A stretch of DNA of 64,000 nt. Origin: JADJPO01 sp963724535 (GTDB lineage Bacteria > Actinomycetota > Actinomycetes > Actinomycetales > Kineosporiaceae). The notes under the pieces were generated by a model that was not told the origin of the DNA, did no database searches, and saw nothing but the letters and a program-made list of their open reading frames with translations. A program made the position numbers and the translations under genes. Shown in pieces: positions 43,538 through 51,929 of this stretch. Numbering within the stretch: the first letter of the stretch is position 1; each line of letters opens with the position of its first letter. The DNA lies in assembly GCA_963724535.1 (NCBI GenBank), contig CAVRVD010000002.1, positions 186,001-250,000 of the forward strand, written 5' to 3'.

Positions 43538-43801
43538 GTGCGCCGCGGACAGCAGCGCTGGGACATCGAGCGCCAGGTACGCCTGGTCGCCGGCCTCGTT
43601 CTCCTGCTCGCCGTCCTCGGGGCACTGGTGGTGCCCGGCCTGCAGTGGGTGGCCGCTGCCCTCGGCGCCGGACTGGCCCTCGCCGCGCTGACCAACTCCT
43701 GTGCGATGGGTGCCATGCTGGCCAAGCTGCCCCACAACCGCGGCGCCACCTGCGACCTGGACACCATCGTCAGCCAGCTGACCGCCGAGCCGGCCCGCTG
43801 A
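43538..43801 (+). CDS. DUF2892 (YgaP-type) membrane protein
   Basis: About 87 residues with two membrane helices (RLVAGLVLLLAVLGALVV and AALGAGLALAALTNSCAMG) and the closing NSCAMGAMLAKLPHNR motif of DUF2892, the module found as the membrane tail of rhodanese YgaP. Here it is a stand-alone protein next to a rhodanese fusion gene, so a role in sulfane sulfur handling or thiocyanate/sulfide export is likely by context. It begins at GTG 43538, 2 bp after the PEBP stop. Confidence 0.85.
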   Translation: MRRGQQRWDIERQVRLVAGLVLLLAVLGALVVPGLQWVAAALGAGLALAALTNSCAMGAMLAKLPHNRGATCDLDTIVSQLTAEPAR

Positions 43802-43830
43802 GCCGACGATTGCAGACCGAGGGGACCCTG

Positions 43831-45222
43831 ATGCACGAGATCGTCACCATCGAGACCGACAGCCTGGGTGATCGGTCCTACCTGGTGCACGACGGCACCG
43901 TCGGCGCCGTCGTCGACCCGCAGCGCGACATCGACCGGGTGCTCGAGCTCGCCGCCTCGCTCGGCGTCCGCGTCGAGCACATCGTCGAGACCCACATCCA
44001 CAACGACTACGTCACCGGCGGGCACGCCCTGGCCCGCGCCACCGGCGCCAGCTACCACGTCAACGCCGAGGATCCGGTCACCTTCGAGCGCACCCCGGTC
44101 GTCAGCGGCGACGTCGTCCAGATCGGACCCACCCTGTCCCTGCGCGCCCTGGCCACCCCCGGGCATACCTACACCCACCTGTCCTATGTGCTGGTCCAGT
44201 CGGGCAGCCCGGTCGCGGTGTTCACCGGCGGGTCGATGCTCTACGGCTCCTCCGGCCGTCCGGACCTGCTCGGCCCGGACCACACCGAGGCGCTCGCCCG
44301 GGCCCAGTACGCCTCGTTGAACCGGCTCGCCACCGAGCTGCCGGACGACGTGGCGATCTACCCGACGCACGGCTTCGGTAGCTTCTGCTCGGCGACCCAG
44401 ACCGAGGGCGACTCCTCGACGATCGGCCGGGAGAAGCAGGTGAACCCGGCCCTGACCCAGGACGAGGAGGCCTTCCTCGCCGAGCTGTTCGCGGGTCTGG
44501 AGGCCTACCCCGCCTACTACGCGCACATGGGACCGACGAACCTGTCCGCGCCCACCCAGGCACCGGACCTGAGCCTGCCCGAGCTCGCCGACCCCGCCGA
44601 GCTACGGCGGCGGATCGAGGCCGGGGAGTGGGTGGTCGACCTGCGCTCGCGCACCGCGTTCGCGGCCGGCTACCTGGGCGGTGCGTTCAACCTCGGGCTG
44701 GACGGCCAGTTCGCCACATACCTGGGCTGGCTGATCCCCTGGGGGACGCCGCTGACACTGCTCGGCGAGAGTGCCGAGCAGGTCCGCCAGGCCCAGCGCG
44801 AGCTGGTCCGGATCGGCATCGAGCGGCCGGACGCCGCGGCGACCGGCTCGCCGTCCGACTGGGCCGGCGGTGGCCAGCCGGCCACGATGCGTCGTGCCAC
44901 GTTCGCCGACCTGGCCGTCTGGCTGGCCGAGGCCGCCAGCGGGATCGGCGAGGAGCCCGCCGTTCTCGACGTCCGCCAGGAGAGCGAGTGGCGCCAGAGC
45001 CACCTGGACGGCGCCGTGAACGTGCCGATCCACGACATCCTGCGGCGGGTGGACGACGTGCCGTCGTCCGGGGCCGGCGAGCCGCTGTGGGTCCACTGCC
45101 AGACGGGCTACCGCGCCTCAGTGGTCGCCTCGATCCTGGCCGCGGCCGGTCGGGACGTGGTGCTCGTGGACGACGAGTTCGACGAGGCGGGCAAGGCCGG
45201 GTTGACCCTGGTCCAGGGCTGA
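43831..45222 (+). CDS. Persulfide-dioxygenase-like MBL protein fused to two rhodanese domains
   Basis: About 463 residues. Residues 1-245: ETHE1/GloB-like metallo-beta-lactamase fold with THIHNDYVTGGH and FTGGSMLYGSSGRPDL. Residues about 265-355: a rhodanese fold (WVVDLRSRTAFAAGYLGGAF) whose active-site loop reads WGTPLTLLG and lacks the Cys. Residues about 385-460: a second rhodanese with VHCQTGYRASVVASIL, catalytic Cys present. The enzyme should oxidise glutathione- or mycothiol-like persulfide and move sulfane sulfur. GAGGGGA precedes ATG 43831. Placed with the DUF2892 gene it forms a sulfide-detoxification unit. Confidence 0.9.
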   Translation: MHEIVTIETDSLGDRSYLVHDGTVGAVVDPQRDIDRVLELAASLGVRVEHIVETHIHNDYVTGGHALARATGASYHVNAEDPVTFERTPVVSGDVVQIGPTLSLRALATPGHTYTHLSYVLVQSGSPVAVFTGGSMLYGSSGRPDLLGPDHTEALARAQYASLNRLATELPDDVAIYPTHGFGSFCSATQTEGDSSTIGREKQVNPALTQDEEAFLAELFAGLEAYPAYYAHMGPTNLSAPTQAPDLSLPELADPAELRRRIEAGEWVVDLRSRTAFAAGYLGGAFNLGLDGQFATYLGWLIPWGTPLTLLGESAEQVRQAQRELVRIGIERPDAAATGSPSDWAGGGQPATMRRATFADLAVWLAEAASGIGEEPAVLDVRQESEWRQSHLDGAVNVPIHDILRRVDDVPSSGAGEPLWVHCQTGYRASVVASILAAAGRDVVLVDDEFDEAGKAGLTLVQG

Positions 45223-45254
45223 GGGCGACGGCGAGAGACGAGTGCGCCGCGGAG

Positions 45255-46295
45255 TCAGCCTCGGGCGGGTGCGGCGGTGGAGGCGCGCAGCACCAGCTCG
45301 GGCCGGAACGTGCTGCGCCCGCCCTGCCGGCCGTCCAGGGCGCTCGTCAGGTGCCCGATCGCGGCGTCGACGATGGCGTTCTCCTCCCAGCCGAACGTGG
45401 TCAGGGCCGGGGTGACCAGATCTGCGAGGTCGTGGTCGTCGTAGCCGAGGATCGAGATGTCCTGGGGGACCTGTAGTCCCAGGGCGGCTGCCGCCCGGTA
45501 GGCGGCGAAGGCGATCGCGTCGCTGAGACAGAACAGCGCCGTCGGCGCGGGGAAGCCGGACGCCGGACCGGTGGCGTGGTCGGCGCCCCGGACCAGATCC
45601 CGGACCAGATCCCGGACCGGGTCGACAGCGGCTCGGCTGGACGGCGGCACGGCGAGCACGGTCAGGTCGAGCCCGGCCTCGGCGGCGTAGGCGGCCGCCA
45701 CCGTCTCGGCCGGGCGTCCCGGGCTGGCCGGCATGGTGGTGGTGAGCAGGGCGACGCGACGGTGGCCGAGCCCGGCCAGGTGCTCCAGCGCCGTCCGCAC
45801 GCCGTGGACGTTGTCGAAGACGACGCAGGAGGCCTCCGGTCGGGCCGGCAGGTCGTCGCCGACCGACACCACCGAGAACGTCTCGGGCAGCTCCCCCCAC
45901 CAGGAGCCCGCCGGTTGCCCGACCAGCGCGATCACGCCGTCCAGATGGTCGCGGGCCATGGCCTGGACGACCTCGCGCTCCCGCTCCGGGTCGGCGTCGG
46001 TGTCGGCGATCGAGGAGGACATCCCCTGCTCGCGCAGCCGGCCGGCCAGTCGGACGGCGAAAGCCTGGTGCCAGGGGTCGCCCAGGGATCCGCAGACCCC
46101 CACCGCGCCGGTGCGTCCGGCGGCCAGGGCTGCTGCCGCCGGGTTGGCGCTGTAGCCGAGCCGATCGGCGACGTCGCGGACGCGTTCCTGGGTCGCGGCC
46201 GAACCCTTGAGGCCGCGCAACGCGTACGAGGCGGCCGCCTTGGACAGGCCCGCCTCGTCGGCGACGTCTTGGAGCCGAACCTTGGGCTCGGGCAT
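45255..46295 (-). CDS. LacI-family transcriptional regulator
   Basis: About 346 residues. VRLQDVADEAGLSKAAASYA followed by ALRG is the helix-turn-helix and VRDVADRLGYSANPAA the hinge region; the rest is a periplasmic-binding-protein-like effector domain (DGVIALVGQP; ISILGYDDHDLADLVTPALT). A short direct repeat encodes VRDLVRDLVR near residue 230. It is divergent from the amidohydrolase gene, with two perfect palindromes between them. The effector is unknown; it is likely the substrate of the downstream enzymes. Confidence 0.94.
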   Translation of the reverse strand: MPEPKVRLQDVADEAGLSKAAASYALRGLKGSAATQERVRDVADRLGYSANPAAAALAAGRTGAVGVCGSLGDPWHQAFAVRLAGRLREQGMSSSIADTDADPEREREVVQAMARDHLDGVIALVGQPAGSWWGELPETFSVVSVGDDLPARPEASCVVFDNVHGVRTALEHLAGLGHRRVALLTTTMPASPGRPAETVAAAYAAEAGLDLTVLAVPPSSRAAVDPVRDLVRDLVRGADHATGPASGFPAPTALFCLSDAIAFAAYRAAAALGLQVPQDISILGYDDHDLADLVTPALTTFGWEENAIVDAAIGHLTSALDGRQGGRSTFRPELVLRASTAAPARG

Positions 46296-46382
46296 CTGTC
46301 GAGCATAGGGGCACGTCCGGTCGGCGCCACGCGGTGCTCCGGGCGCTCGGGTCGGACCGACATGCAGAACCGCTGGCGAAAA

Positions 46383-46396
46383 GTGAACCGGTTCAC
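46383..46396. promoter_or_regulatory. LacI-type operator 1
   Basis: GTGAACCGGTTCAC, a perfect 14-bp palindrome with the central CG step typical of LacI/PurR operators. It lies in the likely promoter spacer: a possible -10 (TACGCT, 46397-46402) follows immediately. Confidence 0.85.
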
Positions 46397-46414
46397 TACG
46401 CTGGCGGAAACCAA

Positions 46415-46428
46415 GTGAACCGGTTCAC
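46415..46428. promoter_or_regulatory. LacI-type operator 2
   Basis: A second exact copy of GTGAACCGGTTCAC, 32 bp centre to centre from the first (about three helical turns) and just upstream of the ribosome site GAGGAGG (46431-46437). Same-face spacing suits two cooperating dimers of the divergent regulator. Confidence 0.85.
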
Positions 46429-46442
46429 CCGAGGAGGCCGCG

Positions 46443-47369
46443 GTGCGCGCCGACCTGCACCAGCACGTGTGGCCGGCGCGGCTGGTCGAGGCGCTACGCG
46501 TGCGCCGGCAGCCGCCCCGTCTCGATGTGTGGACCGTGCACCCGATCGCCGAGCCGCCGTTCTCGATCGACCCCGGGGACGCCGATCCCGACGGCCGGGC
46601 TGGCCTGGCTCGCCGCGACGGCGTTGATCTGGTCGCCGTGAGCCTGTCGCCGGCGCTCGGCGTCGAGACCATGGACGGTGAGCACGCCCAGCCGCTGCTC
46701 GACGCCTGGCACGACGCAGCCGGCGAGCTCGGACCGCCCTTCCGGGTGTGGGCATCGTGCGTCCTGTCGACCCCGGATCCGCAGTCCATCCGACGGGACC
46801 TGGCGCGCCCGTGGGTGTGCGGGCTCCAGCTGCCGGCCACAGCTCTCGGCTCACCGCACGCCGTCACGGTGCTGGGTCCGGTGCTTGCCGAGGTCGAGAG
46901 GTCCGGCAAGCCGGTGCTGGTGCACCCGGGCCCGGCCTCGCCGGTCGGTGTCGTCCAACCGGCGTCGCCGTCCTGGTGGTCGCCGGTGGTCGACTACGTC
47001 GCGCAGCTGCACGCCGCCTGGCACGCCTGGCAGGTGGCCGGTGCGGCGAGCCACCCCGACCTGCGGGTCGGCTTCGTCGCCCTGGCTGGGCTGGCACCGC
47101 TGCACCACGAGCGGCTCGCGGCACGGGGCGGCCCGCGCCGTTTGCCCCTCGGCCAGGGGGCCGGGCCTGGCGCACACCTGTTCTACGAGACCTCCTCCTA
47201 CGGGCCGACGGCCGTACGGCAGCTGGTCGACGTGGTCGGGAGTGCTGCCCTGATGCATGGGTCCGACCGCCCCAACGCCCTGCCCGCCACCAGCTACGGG
47301 TCCACCGACCTGGACCGGGACCTGTTCAGCATCAACCCCGTTCGGTTCCTTGAAGGAGATCTGCAATGA
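46443..47369 (+). CDS. Amidohydrolase-superfamily protein (TIM-barrel metal hydrolase)
   Basis: About 308 residues starting MRADLHQHVWPARLV: the HxH of the amidohydrolase_2 group lies in the first strand. VLVHPGPASP carries another metal His, and LMHGSDRPNALPA near the end holds the conserved metal Asp (GSDxP). Family members hydrolyse or decarboxylate cyclic acids (for example ACMSD and OMPDC-like enzymes). GTG 46443 has GAGGAGG five bases upstream. The next gene starts at its stop (ATGA). Probably repressed by the LacI regulator through the twin operators. Substrate unknown. Confidence 0.85.
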   Translation: MRADLHQHVWPARLVEALRVRRQPPRLDVWTVHPIAEPPFSIDPGDADPDGRAGLARRDGVDLVAVSLSPALGVETMDGEHAQPLLDAWHDAAGELGPPFRVWASCVLSTPDPQSIRRDLARPWVCGLQLPATALGSPHAVTVLGPVLAEVERSGKPVLVHPGPASPVGVVQPASPSWWSPVVDYVAQLHAAWHAWQVAGAASHPDLRVGFVALAGLAPLHHERLAARGGPRRLPLGQGAGPGAHLFYETSSYGPTAVRQLVDVVGSAALMHGSDRPNALPATSYGSTDLDRDLFSINPVRFLEGDLQ

Positions 47370-48013
47370 CCGCACCGGCCACCGCCGCGCCGGCCTCAGC
47401 CGCACTGACCTCAGCCGCACTGACCTCAGCCGCACTGACCTCAGCCGCACTGACCTCAGCCGCACTGAGCCTGCCCGCCGAGCACCCCATCGAGGCGTGC
47501 GAGCAGAACGCGCCGCGGGTGCGCCGTGACCAGCTGCCACCGATCCCGGACCGGGACCTGTCGGCGCGCGAGCTCAAGGCCTGGGTGGACGCCTTCGCCC
47601 CGCGGACGCACCTGTGGGAGGGGGCCGTGGCCCACGGCGGCGGCCGGCACTACTCCTCGCTGTACCGCGACCGCCATCTCGATGTCTGGCTGCTGTGCTG
47701 GAACGTCGAGGACGACACCGGGTGGCACGACCACGACATCTCCTCAGGCGCCGTCGCGGTGACCCGCGGGGTGATCACCGAGGGTCGGCTGCGGTTCGGG
47801 CTCCCGTCGGTGCGCAAGCGGGTGACCGCGGGCCGTTCGTTCTGCTTCGGACCGGAACGCATCCACTCCGTCAGCGGCGCCGTCGACGGAGCGGTGTCCA
47901 TCCACGCCTACTCGCCGCCGCTGGTCCGGCTCGGGCAGTACACGATGACCAGAGCTGGTGTGCTGCAGCGGGTCTCGGTGGGGTATGAGGAGGAACTGCG
48001 AGCCGGTCGGTGA
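47366..48013 (+). CDS. Cysteine-dioxygenase-like cupin
   Basis: About 215 residues. HYSSLYRDRHLDVWLLCW and DTGWHDHDISSGAVAVTRGV are the core of the type I cysteine dioxygenase fold with the two iron-binding histidines; FGPERIHSVSGAV supplies the third. The Arg and Tyr that bind cysteine in true CDO cannot be mapped with certainty, so a related thiol dioxygenase or another cupin activity is possible. The first 35 residues are a low-complexity Ala/Leu/Thr/Ser stretch made by a 15-bp repeat. Coupled to the amidohydrolase by ATGA. It ends 11 bp from the convergent MurA-like gene. Confidence 0.82.
   Translation: MTAPATAAPASAALTSAALTSAALTSAALTSAALSLPAEHPIEACEQNAPRVRRDQLPPIPDRDLSARELKAWVDAFAPRTHLWEGAVAHGGGRHYSSLYRDRHLDVWLLCWNVEDDTGWHDHDISSGAVAVTRGVITEGRLRFGLPSVRKRVTAGRSFCFGPERIHSVSGAVDGAVSIHAYSPPLVRLGQYTMTRAGVLQRVSVGYEEELRAGR
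47401..47468 (+). repeat. 15-bp coding minisatellite (AALTS repeats)
   Basis: Four perfect copies of CGCACTGACCTCAGC (47401-47460) followed by a partial copy (CGCACTGA). Each adds five residues to the N-terminus of the cysteine-dioxygenase-like protein, so copy number can change without a frameshift. Confidence 0.95.
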
Positions 48014-48024
48014 CGTCGGACGGC

Positions 48025-49551
48025 TCAGGCGTCCCGGAACACCTCGATGTCGGCGCCGAGCGCGTTCAGGCGCTGCGCCAGATCCTCGTACCCCCGGTTG
48101 ATGACGTACACCGAGCGCAGGATCGAGGTGCCCTTGGCCGCCAGCATCGCCAGCAGGACCACCACGGCCGGCCGCAGGGCGGGCGGACAGATCACCTCGG
48201 TGCCGGACCACCGGGTGGGGCCCTTGATCATCACCCGGTGCGGGTCCATCAGGGTGACCGAGGCGCCGAGGCGGTTCAGCTCGGTGAGGTACACCGCCCG
48301 GTTCTCGTAGACCCAGTCGTGGATCAGCGTCTGCCCGCTCGCGGTTGCCGCGATCACCGAGAAGAACGGGAGGTTGTCGATGTTCAGGCCCGGGAACGGC
48401 ATCGGGTGGATCTTGTCGATCGGGGCGTGCAGCGCCGACTTGCGGGTGGTCAGGTCCACCAGCCGGGTCTGACCGTTGGCCGCCAGGTACTCCTGGCTGC
48501 GCTCATAGTCCAGACCCATGCCCTCCAGGACCGCCAGCTCGATCTCGAGGAACTCGATGGGCGCCCGGCGGATGGTGATCTCGGAGTCGGTCACGATCGC
48601 CGCCGCCAGCAGCGACATCGCCTCGATCGGGTCCTCGGACGGCGCGTAGTCGACGTCGACCTCGATCTCCGGCCGCCCGTGGATCCGCAGCGTCGTGGTC
48701 CCGATGCCCTTGATCTGCACTCCCAGCGCCTGCAGGAAGAAGCACAGGTCCTGGACCATGTAGTTCGAGCTCGCGTTGCGGATCACCGTCTCGCCGTCGT
48801 GCAGCGCCGCGGCGAGGAGCGCGTTCTCAGTGACGGTGTCGCCGCGCTCGGTGAGCACAATCGGTCGGCTGGGGGCCACCGCGCGGTCCACCTGGCAGTG
48901 GTAGACCCCGTCGGTTGCCGCGACGGCGAGACCGAACGGACGCAGTGCCGTCAGGTGCGGCTCCACCGTCCGCAGCCCGAGCTGGCAGCCACCGGCGTAG
49001 GGCAGTTCGAAGGAGTCCAGCAGGTGCACCAGCGGGCCGAGCAGCATGATCACCGAGCGGGTGCGTCGGGCCGCCTCGGCGTCGATTCCCTGTAGGTCGA
49101 TCCGGGACGGAGGGATCAGCTCGAGGTCACCATCGTCGCCCAGCCAGCGGCAGGTGAACCCGAGGCTGGAGAGAACCTCGAGCAGCCGGTTGACCTCCTC
49201 GATCCGAGCGACCTTGCGCAGCGTCGTCCGGCCCCGGTTCAGCAGCGCGGCGCAGAGCAGTACGACTCCCGCGTTCTTGGACGACTTGACGTCGATCGAC
49301 CCGGCCAGCTTGGTCGGGCCGTGCACCCGCAGGTGCACCGGCCCGGCGCCGACCTGGATCAGCTCGGAGTCCAGAGCCGCGCCGATCCGAGCGATCATCT
49401 CCACGGTCAGGTTCTGCTGGCCGTGCTCGACCCGGTGGACCGCGCTCTGGCTGGTCCCGAGTGCCTCGGCGAGCTGGGTCTGGGTCAAGCCGCGGTGAGT
49501 CCGCGCGCCGCGGATCAGCGTGCCGATCTGCGCGAGCTGGGCGTCAGGCAT
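48025..49551 (-). CDS. XRE helix-turn-helix fused to UDP-GlcNAc 1-carboxyvinyltransferase (MurA-like)
   Basis: About 508 residues. Residues 5-65 are an XRE HTH (LIRGARTHRGLTQTQLAEAL; TSQSAVHRVEHGQQNLTVEM). Residues about 75-505 are an EPSP-synthase-type enzyme: SSKNAGVVLLCAALLNRG keeps the MurA Lys-Asn pair, and YAGGCQLGLRTVEPH keeps the Cys that attacks PEP in MurA (fosfomycin site). Ordinary MurA is about 420 residues and has no DNA-binding part. A paralogue that both regulates and senses peptidoglycan precursors is suggested; similar fusions occur in other actinobacteria. ATG 49551 is chosen; ATG 49572 is an alternative 7 codons upstream. Confidence 0.88.
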   Translation of the reverse strand: MPDAQLAQIGTLIRGARTHRGLTQTQLAEALGTSQSAVHRVEHGQQNLTVEMIARIGAALDSELIQVGAGPVHLRVHGPTKLAGSIDVKSSKNAGVVLLCAALLNRGRTTLRKVARIEEVNRLLEVLSSLGFTCRWLGDDGDLELIPPSRIDLQGIDAEAARRTRSVIMLLGPLVHLLDSFELPYAGGCQLGLRTVEPHLTALRPFGLAVAATDGVYHCQVDRAVAPSRPIVLTERGDTVTENALLAAALHDGETVIRNASSNYMVQDLCFFLQALGVQIKGIGTTTLRIHGRPEIEVDVDYAPSEDPIEAMSLLAAAIVTDSEITIRRAPIEFLEIELAVLEGMGLDYERSQEYLAANGQTRLVDLTTRKSALHAPIDKIHPMPFPGLNIDNLPFFSVIAATASGQTLIHDWVYENRAVYLTELNRLGASVTLMDPHRVMIKGPTRWSGTEVICPPALRPAVVVLLAMLAAKGTSILRSVYVINRGYEDLAQRLNALGADIEVFRDA

Positions 49552-49708
49552 GCCGGCCACCGTATATCGCATGTGAGATGGTCGTGGCCGAAACGGCCAC
49601 GACGCCTCAGCCGGTCCCACTGCCCGCGGGCGACGTCCGGGGGTTCGTTGGTTGTCGCCCGCCCATTCTTCTGGACGGCACGGTCGGCTGGCGAGAGGCT
49701 TGCCCACC

Positions 49709-50719
49709 ATGAGCGAGGTGCCGCGAGGCGTGGCCGGACTGCCCGTCCTCGATGCGGCGACCCTGCGCGAGCTGGTGCCGATGACGTCGGCTGTGGTGGC
49801 GCTCGAGGCCGCCCTCTACGACGGATCGGCCCCCGGTGTCACGCCAGCGCGTACCTCGGTGCTCACCCGGGGCGGCCGGCTGCTGTTGATGCCGGCCGCC
49901 AGCTCCCGGTTCGTCGGCGTCAAGCTGGTCAGCATTGCCCCCGGGAACCCGGACATCGGGCTGCCCCGGATCCAGGGCCTCTACGTGCTGATGGACGCGC
50001 TCACTCTCACGCCGGTGGCGCTGATCGACGCGGTCGCGTTGACCTCGCTGCGCACTCCGGCAACCTCGGCGGTGGCCGTGCGCCGGTTGGCGGTACCCAG
50101 CGCCGTCCGGTTGGTGGTGATCGGGACCGGACCTCAGGGCTACGGCCACGTCGAGGCGATCCAGTCGGTCCGCCCCGTGTCGCATCTGACCGTCGCCGGC
50201 CGCGACCGGTCGCGCGCCGAGACGATGGCCCGCTGGGCGGCCGAGCGTGGTCTGGCCACCGAGGTCGTCGCCGGGGCGGACCTCGCCGACGGGCTGGAGG
50301 GGCCGGTACGGGCGGCCGACGTGGTGGTCTGCGCCACAACCGCGCGCTGGCCGGTCCTGGACGGCGAGTGGGTGAGCGAGCAGGCGGTGGTCGTGGCCGT
50401 CGGCAGTCACGAGCCGGACGCCCGCGAGGTGGACTCCACGGTGGTGCTTCGCTCAACCGTCATCGTCGAGACCAGGGAGACGGCGCTGCGCGAGGCCGGG
50501 GACATCCTCATCCCGATCCGGGACGGCGAGTGCACCGCCGAGGTGATCACCGGCGACCTCGCCCAGCTGGTCAAGGGGCATCTGAGGATCCCGTCGAACC
50601 GGCCCCGCCTGTTCAAGGGGTGTGGAGAGGCATGGCAGGACCTGGTCGTGGCCTCCGCCGCCCATGACCGTTCCGAGATGTCGCGCACGCCTCCATATGG
50701 TCATCGCAGTGGTTGGTAG
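49709..50719 (+). CDS. Ornithine cyclodeaminase/mu-crystallin family protein
   Basis: About 336 residues. VGVKLVSIAPGNPD near residue 71 has the substrate-binding Lys region, ALTSLRTPATSAVAVRRL is the family hallmark, and VVIGTGPQGYGHVEAIQSV the NAD(P) site; VVAVGSHEPDAREVD is the late motif. Family members act as ornithine cyclodeaminase, ketimine reductase or alanine dehydrogenase, and sequence alone does not decide. ATG 49709 is chosen; a frame to 49652 is possible. Divergent from the XRE-MurA gene with 157 bp between. Confidence 0.9.
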   Translation: MSEVPRGVAGLPVLDAATLRELVPMTSAVVALEAALYDGSAPGVTPARTSVLTRGGRLLLMPAASSRFVGVKLVSIAPGNPDIGLPRIQGLYVLMDALTLTPVALIDAVALTSLRTPATSAVAVRRLAVPSAVRLVVIGTGPQGYGHVEAIQSVRPVSHLTVAGRDRSRAETMARWAAERGLATEVVAGADLADGLEGPVRAADVVVCATTARWPVLDGEWVSEQAVVVAVGSHEPDAREVDSTVVLRSTVIVETRETALREAGDILIPIRDGECTAEVITGDLAQLVKGHLRIPSNRPRLFKGCGEAWQDLVVASAAHDRSEMSRTPPYGHRSGW

Positions 50720-50818
50720 CCGGGATGTCGTCCGGTCCGGTATCGGGCGACGTAGGGTGCTGGGTGCCGCGGGGGGCGGACGCCGATTTCGGGACCTGAC
50801 GACCTCGAGGAACGAGCG

Positions 50819-51868
50819 ATGACCAGCACCGTGCCACCCTCGACCTGCGGGTCCTGCGGTGCGGAGCTGGGTCCTGGGGCCCTGTTCTGTCTCGGCTGCG
50901 GGACGGCCGTGCCTCGCGAGCAGCGCCGGCCGACGCGGTCCGAGGGGGCGCGGGCCTGGTACGAGGTGGCCGACGAGCCCGCCGTCCAACCGGGGCCGGC
51001 GGCGGAACGAGCGCCCGAACCGACACCTGAGCCCGATCGAGGACCGCAACCCGAGCCGGAACCGGAGTCCCACCCCGGGCCAGAGCCCGAACCCCCCGGC
51101 GGGCGGATCGGCGTGGCCGGGGTTCCATACCGAGAGGCTCGGCTCTACGACGTCGTTCCGCCGCCGAAGTCGCCGAGCGACGTCCCGGCGCATGACATCA
51201 CCGTGGCGCCGTCGGACCCCGCGGAGCGTATCGACCCGCTGGACGGGCCGGAACGACCGGCCGCGTTCCTTCCCGGCCGGTGGCGCGACGCCACGGACCA
51301 GGCCGCGCTGACGCCGGAGCGACCGTCGGTCGGTGTACCGGGGCGAACGGTATTGGTGATCGCGGTCGTCCTGGTCGTCGCGGTCGCCGGGGTGCTGTTC
51401 TGGCTGCTGCAGTCGGGGTCCGACGACGCGCGCGAGGAGGCCGTGGCGGCCTGGCGCGCGGGTAACGCGGCCTGGTCGCGTGGTGAGATCGAGACCGTCT
51501 GTGACCGGTATGACGCGATCGGCGACGGCGGGATGTGGCAGGACCGGGCTACCTGCGTCAAGGCGGAGCAGGCGGGCTACGACCAGGCCGGCCGGGCCCA
51601 GCGGGACAGCCTCGCCGCCATGACCATCGATCCGGCCCGGGCAGACGTCGTGGACGAGGACACCGTCGTGATCTGGTACCGCGACGCCCGGGCCAACGGC
51701 CAGCGACCGCCCTACTTCACCGACACGGACCTGGCGGTCATCCACCGCCTCGACGGGCAGGGCTGGCGCCAGGTCGGCGTCCGGTACGGCACCGACGTGG
51801 TCGGCAGCGTTCCGCAGGCCGTGCTCCAGTCGGTCCCGCCGGCTACGGCCAGTCCCTCGGCGGGCTGA
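50819..51868 (+). CDS. Zinc-ribbon membrane protein with Pro/Glu-rich linker
   Basis: About 349 residues. A zinc ribbon at the N-terminus (CGSCGAELGPGALFCLGCG) is followed by a Pro/Glu-rich disordered region (about 45-100), one membrane helix (about 174-196, VLVIAVVLVVAVAGVLFWLL) and an outer domain of about 150 residues (EEAVAAWRAGNAAWSRGEIE) resembling lumazine-binding/NTF2-like folds such as DUF4878. Function unknown; a membrane-anchored envelope protein with a cytoplasmic zinc ribbon. ATG 50819 follows GAGGAACGAGCG. Confidence 0.82.
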   Translation: MTSTVPPSTCGSCGAELGPGALFCLGCGTAVPREQRRPTRSEGARAWYEVADEPAVQPGPAAERAPEPTPEPDRGPQPEPEPESHPGPEPEPPGGRIGVAGVPYREARLYDVVPPPKSPSDVPAHDITVAPSDPAERIDPLDGPERPAAFLPGRWRDATDQAALTPERPSVGVPGRTVLVIAVVLVVAVAGVLFWLLQSGSDDAREEAVAAWRAGNAAWSRGEIETVCDRYDAIGDGGMWQDRATCVKAEQAGYDQAGRAQRDSLAAMTIDPARADVVDEDTVVIWYRDARANGQRPPYFTDTDLAVIHRLDGQGWRQVGVRYGTDVVGSVPQAVLQSVPPATASPSAG

Positions 51869-51929
51869 GACCGCCTCGACGGGTCACGTCAAGTAGTCAT
51901 TCAGATACATGGAGTGATTCGATGGCGTC

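Noticed and set aside
47401..47468. Short regular repeat considered as a CRISPR array.
   Set aside because: Units are 15 bp with no spacers and are in frame inside a gene. There are no cas genes in the window.
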